NCBI GenBank assembly: GCA_036501845.1
Contig: DASXZO010000098.1
Span: forward strand, 14,037-78,036
DNA length: 64,000 nt
Direction of reading: 5' to 3'
Source of the DNA: JBBREP01 sp036501845
Lineage (GTDB): Bacteria > Actinomycetota > Acidimicrobiia > IMCC26256 > PALSA-610
In this document: piece after piece, positions 59,617 through 64,000 of the stretch
Numbering within the stretch: position 1 is the first letter of the stretch
Layout: every line of letters begins with the position of its first letter
Notes under the pieces: model-generated
What the model saw: the letters and a program-made list of their open reading frames with translations, nothing else
Told to the model about the DNA's origin: nothing
The model's database searches: none
Translations under genes and position numbers: made by a program

Positions 59617-59970
59617 ATGCGTTCAGACTGCAAGCACTACGAGAGCCGCACGTACGGCAGTGGCGAGACCGTGCGGAAGTGCAAGATCGACCTGGCGCCC
59701 GAGGCGCCATGGAACTGCCCGGCCGATTGCCCAGGTTTCGCGCTCCGTATGGTGGACGCGGGCTGGCATTACGGGTCACTCGCCGGGGCAATGGGTGACG
59801 CGCCCGCCGAGCCCGACATGGCGGTCGACGCCGACATCGCGGCGTTGCTCGACGCGGCCGAAGACATCGTGAACACTGCCGGCGCGGGAATGGTCGACGA
59901 GTTCCGCAAGCGCGATGCGAGGCAGACGCGCGGGCGCAAGTTCGGGGCGAAAAAGAAGAAGAAGCGTTAG
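59617..59970 (+). CDS. Small Cys-containing protein with Lys-rich tail
   Basis: A 117-residue protein. Four Cys lie in the first 40 residues (SDCKHYE, VRKCKID, WNCPADCPGF), a spacing that could bind zinc. The middle is an acidic helix and the end is a basic KFGAKKKKKR tail that could bind nucleic acid. A TAATCT box ends 7 nt before a GTG at 59611, two codons upstream of the chosen ATG, suggesting leaderless expression. It looks like a lineage-specific conserved protein; no function known. Confidence 0.6.
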   Translation: MRSDCKHYESRTYGSGETVRKCKIDLAPEAPWNCPADCPGFALRMVDAGWHYGSLAGAMGDAPAEPDMAVDADIAALLDAAEDIVNTAGAGMVDEFRKRDARQTRGRKFGAKKKKKR

Positions 59971-60632
59971 CCCGAGGCCGCGCCGCCCTCGCTTGTGGCG
60001 TGGCCGGCAGCGCGGGCGAGCATGCGGTCGAGGATGCGCGTGTACGTGTCGAGGTCTTGCGCGCCGGGGATCGGGAGCGCGTCGTTGAGCACCACGGTGG
60101 GTGCCGCGTGCGCGCCGAGCTCCAAGCCTTCGTTGTGCTCCGCGAACACCTGCTCGGCAACCGCAGCGCCACGCTCTCGCATCGCGTCGCGGAAGGCCGC
60201 GGCATCGACATCGCACTCCGCCGCGATCTCGGCGAGCACGTGCACGTCGGAGATCGTGCGGTGTTCGGTGAAATAGGCCCGGAACAGCGCCATGCGAAAC
60301 GGCGCGGCTTGTTCAGGCGCGAGTTCATACACCACCTTGGCCGCAGCTGCGGCCGGGATGCTGTGTGTGGGCGGCGGCTCGCCACCCCACGTGCGGAACT
60401 CGCAGCGCGCCTCGTACGCGGCCGGGCCCGCGGGTGCCGTCCAGAGCGTCGTGTACTCGCGGAACCGTTCGATGTCGCGCGCCTTGGCCGCCGGCCGCAG
60501 CACGTGGCTCTTCCACTGCACGTCGACGCGGTCGCCGTACTGGCGCTCGATGTCGGCCATGCGGAACGCGCCCACGTAGCACCACGGACACAGGAAGTCC
60601 GACCACACGGCGAGCCGGATCGGCGTGTTCAC
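59967..60632 (-). CDS. DsbA-family (FrnE-like) oxidoreductase
   Basis: A 221-residue thioredoxin-fold protein with CPWC at residues 15-18 (SDFLCPWCYVG) and a helical insertion. The cis-Pro loop (HAAPTVVLND) is present. It lacks a signal peptide, so it acts in the cytoplasm, as do FrnE and 2-hydroxychromene-2-carboxylate isomerase-like proteins. The exact redox or isomerase activity is undetermined. Its stop overlaps the convergent small gene. Confidence 0.88.
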   Translation of the reverse strand: MNTPIRLAVWSDFLCPWCYVGAFRMADIERQYGDRVDVQWKSHVLRPAAKARDIERFREYTTLWTAPAGPAAYEARCEFRTWGGEPPPTHSIPAAAAAKVVYELAPEQAAPFRMALFRAYFTEHRTISDVHVLAEIAAECDVDAAAFRDAMRERGAAVAEQVFAEHNEGLELGAHAAPTVVLNDALPIPGAQDLDTYTRILDRMLARAAGHATSEGGAASG

Positions 60633-60673
60633 AACCGAACCCTAGGTGCGCGCCGGATCGACGCGTGCCGGAT

Positions 60674-61348
60674 CTAGGTGTGCGCCGCCACGAGCTGTTC
60701 GAGGTCGTCCCACGTGACGTCGAGCAACGAGTCGACCACGACGTCGGCGTGTGACAGGTCGAGATCGACGGTGAGGCGATTCGGCACACACACGCACGCG
60801 AGCCCGGCCGCCTTCGCCGACGTGATGCCGTGGGGCGAGTCCTCGAACGCCACGCAGCCCAATGGGTCGACGCCCAGGCGCTCGCACACCGCGCGGTACA
60901 CGCCGGGTTCGGGCTTCGGCCCGAAGCCCACGTGCGGGCCGTCCCACGTGGACACGGTCGCGAAATGATGCTCGATCTCGAGCTCGCCGAGGAACGGCTG
61001 CACCCAGTCGGCGCCGCTGCTCGAAGCGATCGCGCATTGCACGTTCCGGGCCGTCGCCTCGTCGAGCAGCCGCACAACTCCGGGCAGGAGCGTGAGTTCG
61101 CTGCGCGTCGATTCCTCGATCGGGTCCTTCAACTCGCGCAGCTCGGCTTCGGTGGGCCCGGCCCGGCCGGTCTTGGCCTCGAGCAGCTCACCCCAATCGA
61201 CTCCGCCACGGGTGCCGATCGCCAGCGAGAAGTCGGCGATGGTCAGCTCGGCGCCATGGTCGGCGAACACGCGCTTCCACGCGTTGAACAGCGACCACTC
61301 CGTGTCGACGATGAGTCCGTCGAAGTCGAAGACGAGGGCAGCGACCAT
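60674..61348 (-). CDS. HAD-superfamily (subfamily IA) phosphatase
   Basis: A 224-residue phosphatase. Motif I is VFDFDGLIVDT (Asp 8 and 10), motif II is IASSSGA, motif III has KPEPGVY and motif IV is AFEDSPHG. It resembles beta-phosphoglucomutase and sugar-phosphate phosphatases. The start ATG at 61348 precedes the conserved motif by seven residues. Substrate unknown. Confidence 0.92.
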   Translation of the reverse strand: MVAALVFDFDGLIVDTEWSLFNAWKRVFADHGAELTIADFSLAIGTRGGVDWGELLEAKTGRAGPTEAELRELKDPIEESTRSELTLLPGVVRLLDEATARNVQCAIASSSGADWVQPFLGELEIEHHFATVSTWDGPHVGFGPKPEPGVYRAVCERLGVDPLGCVAFEDSPHGITSAKAAGLACVCVPNRLTVDLDLSHADVVVDSLLDVTWDDLEQLVAAHT

Positions 61349-61474
61349 GGGGCGACAGTTTGGCGGGCGCGCTGTGGGGCCGCGGTGCAAATTGCCGAGA
61401 CCGATCCGGCAAAACCTGAGAAACCGACGGCGCATAGGGCACCACTGCCTCAGGACGGCGCGCGACGATGGCCC

Positions 61475-62386
61475 GTGGCCGCCGAAGCCGTCGTCGAGAT
61501 CGACCGGATCAGCAAGACCTTCGGCGAGGTGCACGCGGTCGACGACGTGACGTTCACCGTCACACGCGGCGAGATCTGCGGCCTGCTCGGCCCGAACGGT
61601 GCCGGCAAGACGACCACGTTGCGAATGCTCGTGGGCCTCGAGCGCCCGTCGCGCGGCGAGGCCCGGCTGTTCGGCAGCCGGGTGCTGCCGTCGGCGCCGC
61701 AGCTCGCGCGGGTCGGGGCGCTGGTGGAGCAGGCCGCGTTCGTGCCGCACGCGTCGGGCCGGGAAAACCTGCGCTGGTGGTGGGAATCGGCCGGTCAACG
61801 CACGGCCGACGCCGACCTCGACTTCGCGCTCGGCATCGCCGACCTCGGCAGCGCGATCGACCGGCAGGTGCGCACCTACTCGCAGGGGATGAAGCAGCGG
61901 CTCGGCTTCGCCCGCTTGTTGCTCGGACGGCCGGAGCTGCTCGTGCTCGACGAGCCGACGAACGGCCTCGACCCGGGCGAGATTCGCGAGATCCGCGAGC
62001 TGCTCAAGCGGCTCGCTGCTGGCGGTGCCACCGTGCTGCTGTCGAGCCACCACCTCGACGAGGTGCAGCAGGTATGCACCACGGTGGTGGTGATGGATCG
62101 CGGCCGGCTCGTCCGGTCCGGCACCGTCGAAGGCCTGCTCACCGGCAGCGGTGTGGTGCGCATCGAAGTCGACGATGTTCCTCGAGCCACGGCCGTGTTG
62201 CGCGCATTGCCGGCCGTGCGCGACATCACGTCCGACGGCCACGACGTGCTCGTGCACGCATCGGGGCCACGTTCTGATCTGGTCGCCGCGCTCGTGGGTG
62301 CTGGTGTGCGCGTCGAGACGGTCACTGCGCAACAGCGGCTCGAAGACGCGTTCCTCGGGCTCATCGACCAGGGGTTGCCCGCGTGA
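61475..62386 (+). CDS. ABC exporter ATP-binding protein
   Basis: A 303-residue ATPase of the ABC-2 exporter class. Walker A GPNGAGKTT (about 39-47), signature YSQGMKQRL (about 135-143), Walker B LLVLDEPTNGLD (about 155-166), and switch SSHHLDE. The last 80 residues form the DUF4162-like C-terminal region. GTG 61475 begins the conserved domain. The permease gene overlaps its stop by GTGA. Confidence 0.92.
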   Translation: MAAEAVVEIDRISKTFGEVHAVDDVTFTVTRGEICGLLGPNGAGKTTTLRMLVGLERPSRGEARLFGSRVLPSAPQLARVGALVEQAAFVPHASGRENLRWWWESAGQRTADADLDFALGIADLGSAIDRQVRTYSQGMKQRLGFARLLLGRPELLVLDEPTNGLDPGEIREIRELLKRLAAGGATVLLSSHHLDEVQQVCTTVVVMDRGRLVRSGTVEGLLTGSGVVRIEVDDVPRATAVLRALPAVRDITSDGHDVLVHASGPRSDLVAALVGAGVRVETVTAQQRLEDAFLGLIDQGLPA

Positions 62387-63249
62387 TCGCGCTGTTCCGC
62401 GTCGAGTTCGCCAAGGCCACCAAGCGCACGCGCACCTTGGCTGCGCTCGGGCTTGCGGTGGGCATCCCGATTCTCGTCGGCATCGCCGACAAAGCGCGCG
62501 GGAACCACGTGGGCAACGGCGATCGCGGCCCCGGCGGCGACGGACTGTTTCGCCTCGCGCGCCAGACCGGGTTGGTGCTGCCCGGCGTGGCGCTCACGCT
62601 GATGAGCGCGTTCTTCCTCGTGGTGATCGTGGCGATGTTCGCCGGAGACACGATCGCGGGTGAGGCCGCCACCGGGAACCTGCGCTATCTCCTGCTGCGG
62701 CCGGTGCGCCGCGGCCGGCTGCTCGCAGCCAAATCGCTCGTGGCGTTCGTGTACGCGTGGCTGATGACGATCGCGGTGACGGTGTCCGCGTTGGTGATCG
62801 GTGTGGCGTTGTTCGGCTGGCACCCGGTGAATCTGCTCACGCTCTTTGCCGACGGCAGGGTGGTGCGAATTCCGGCTGGGCTGGGCGTGGTGGTGAACCC
62901 CGGCCGGCTCGTGCTCGACCTGCTGCTCTCCACCGCGTACGTGGCGTTCAGCATGAGCGCGCTGGTTGCGATCGGTGTGTTCTTCTCCACGATCACCGAC
63001 TCCGCGGCCGGCGCCATCGCCGGCGCCGTGGGTGTGTACATCGTGTCGGACATCTTCGGCGCGGTCACTCCGCTGGGCGTGCTGCGCTATGGCTTGCCTA
63101 CGTGGTACTCGGACGCGTGGCAATCGCTGTTCGAGCAGAACCACCTCTCACACGACATGCTGCCGGGCGCGATCGTGCAGGTGGTGTGGACGGCGGTGTT
63201 CCTCGCGCTCGCCGGGTGGTGGTTCGCCCGCAAGGACATCGCCAGCTGA
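62383..63249 (+). CDS. ABC-2 type exporter permease
   Basis: A 288-residue membrane protein with about six helices and the ABC-2 hallmark near residue 100 (GEAATGNLRYLLLRPVRRGRLLAAK), where the permease meets the ATPase. It starts at the GTG overlapping the ATPase stop. The transported substrate is unknown; antibiotic, lipid or ion-translocation roles are all seen in this class. Confidence 0.9.
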   Translation: MIALFRVEFAKATKRTRTLAALGLAVGIPILVGIADKARGNHVGNGDRGPGGDGLFRLARQTGLVLPGVALTLMSAFFLVVIVAMFAGDTIAGEAATGNLRYLLLRPVRRGRLLAAKSLVAFVYAWLMTIAVTVSALVIGVALFGWHPVNLLTLFADGRVVRIPAGLGVVVNPGRLVLDLLLSTAYVAFSMSALVAIGVFFSTITDSAAGAIAGAVGVYIVSDIFGAVTPLGVLRYGLPTWYSDAWQSLFEQNHLSHDMLPGAIVQVVWTAVFLALAGWWFARKDIAS

Positions 63250-63373
63250 CGCGTGCCGACGCGTGTGGCAGGCTCGCGCCTGCCGAGCGACCGCGAGCCC
63301 GGTCGCCCGGGCAGCGAGCTCGGAGCGAGGGAAGGCCCGCCGGCCCGTGAGCGAAGCGAACAAGAGGCAAGAC

Positions 63374-64000
63374 ATGGTTCACGAGTTGCCGCAGATGGAC
63401 GAGGTCGGTTTCACGCGTGACGGCCCCGTCGGACGGCTCACGCTGCGCCGGCCCGACAAGTTGAACGCGCAGACGCCGGCGATGTGGTTGCACATGGCCG
63501 AACTCGGCGACTGCCTGTTGGGTGAAGCCGGCGCCGGCCTGCGCGTGGTCGTCGTCGAAGGTGAGGGCCGCTCGTTCTCGGCGGGCATCGACATCACCGC
63601 GTTCACTGGTGGTGCTGCCGAAGCCCCTGGGAACGCGAGCGGGGGTGGCGAAGCCCCTGGGGGCGCGAGCCCGACGACGACGCACGACGCGCGCCCAGCA
63701 GCGAAGCCGGAGGAGGCGAGCGGGGGTGGCGAAGCCCCTGGGGGCGCGAGCCCGACGACGACACACGACGCGCGCCCAGCAGCGAAGCCGGAGGAGGCGA
63801 GCGGGGGTGTAGGCGAAGTCGCTTCCGTCATGCGGCTTCAGCGCGCCTTCATGTGGCCAGAAGAGGCACCGTTCCTCACGATCGCCAAGGTGCAAGGCCA
63901 TGCACTTGGTGCCGGCATGCAGCTGGCGCTCGCGTGCGACGTGCGCATCGCCGCCGACGACTGCCAGATGGGCCTGCTCGAGACGCGCTGGGGCCTGATG
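63374..64000 (+). CDS. Enoyl-CoA hydratase/isomerase, 5' part, with in-frame repeat insertion
   Basis: A crotonase-fold protein running off the window end. Recognisable parts are VGRLTLRRPDKLNAQ, VVVEGEGRSFSAGIDITAF (first oxyanion strand) and VQGHALGAGMQLALACDVRIAA (second). Between ITAF and the next helix lies about 65 extra residues encoded by two 81-bp direct repeats and a partial third, rich in Gly, Ala, Pro and Glu. The insertion is in frame and lies where family members carry a flexible loop. ATG 63374 is used; a GTG at 63347 is in frame. Confidence 0.85.
   Translation, partial: MVHELPQMDEVGFTRDGPVGRLTLRRPDKLNAQTPAMWLHMAELGDCLLGEAGAGLRVVVVEGEGRSFSAGIDITAFTGGAAEAPGNASGGGEAPGGASPTTTHDARPAAKPEEASGGGEAPGGASPTTTHDARPAAKPEEASGGVGEVASVMRLQRAFMWPEEAPFLTIAKVQGHALGAGMQLALACDVRIAADDCQMGLLETRWGLM
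63637..63798 (+). repeat. Two tandem 81-bp repeats inside an enoyl-CoA hydratase gene
   Basis: Units start at 63637 and 63718, and the first bases of a third unit appear at 63799. The copies differ at very few positions. Period 81 is a multiple of three, so the frame is kept. A partial copy (GAAGCCCCTGGGAACGCGAG) precedes them at 63619. Confidence 0.9.

Noticed and set aside
63098..63901. Minus-strand frame across the enoyl-CoA hydratase repeat
   Set aside because: It owes its length to the 81-bp repeats and GC bias; the plus-strand crotonase motifs are decisive.
1..64000. CRISPR arrays, rRNA operons and standard tRNAs
   Set aside because: None seen on either strand; the only tRNA-like structure is the tmRNA acceptor domain.

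Overview
The window is high-GC DNA with short intergenic gaps and many GTGA/ATGA start-stop overlaps. Several -10 boxes sit 6-7 nt upstream of a start codon, which suggests leaderless transcripts. Together with a mec-cysO-cysM...murI-cAMP phosphodiesterase-rph-rdgB block in the order known from mycobacteria (Rv1334-Rv1341), two mycothiol-isomerase-like DinB proteins and an actinobacterial-type tmRNA/SmpB pair, this points to an Actinomycetota chromosome. The abundance of CSLREA/beta-helix/FG-GAP surface proteins and c-di-GMP enzymes suggests a deep, Acidimicrobiia-like lineage; that placement is inference.

Layout. 1-2053: end of a molybdate ABC transporter (modA 3' end, modB, modC). 2087-6989: a DinB-like protein, a REC-EAL regulator, a TetR repressor divergent from an ABC exporter, and a short Erm-type 23S rRNA methyltransferase. 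7133-12170: a PAS/GAF/SpoIIE phosphatase, a membrane protein and a GGDEF-EAL enzyme. 12189-15821: a 1210-residue surface protein with cohesin-like, dockerin, CSLREA, beta-helix and PKD modules. 15921-24368: an ArsR/SRPBCC pair, an AIFM2-like flavoprotein with a ubiquitin-protease-type zinc finger, a lipoprotein, an aldo-keto reductase, a phytanoyl-CoA dioxygenase-like protein, a GH1 glycosidase and TatA. 24583-29635: a second, 1285-residue surface protein of the same design, divergent from a secreted FG-GAP propeller protein. 29664-31849: a NarL-type two-component system. 31963-41301: secreted proteins, MaoC, an amidohydrolase, an L,D-transpeptidase divergent from a sedolisin protease, two TetR-related loci, a CMD protein and a methyltransferase. 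41407-43179: remnant-like small ORFs, tmRNA (ssrA), a small motility-like protein and smpB. 43286-48739: TetR, a DinB protein, an NMO-like flavoenzyme, a peptidoglycan-hydrolase-like protein and an orphan CO-dehydrogenase-like molybdoprotein. 48745-55706: the mec-cysO-cysM-sua5-murI-PDE-rph-rdgB housekeeping block. It is interrupted between mec and cysO by an AbiEi/DUF559 nuclease-like gene bounded by related palindromic repeats. 55766-64000: a hydrolase, a GGDEF-EAL sensor, a DsbA-like protein, a HAD phosphatase, an ABC-2 exporter and the start of an enoyl-CoA hydratase carrying an in-frame 81-bp tandem repeat.

How it fits together. ModABC could feed the molybdenum-cofactor enzyme at 46430. 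Mec, CysO and CysM form the protein-thiocarboxylate cysteine pathway. SmpB and ssrA form the trans-translation pair. At least three c-di-GMP proteins plus the SpoIIE phosphatase and two-component system indicate elaborate signalling. The two large surface proteins each carry both a cohesin-like and a dockerin module, and they are the best candidate here for an undescribed assembly system. The palindrome-flanked DUF559 gene is the best candidate for an undescribed mobile unit.
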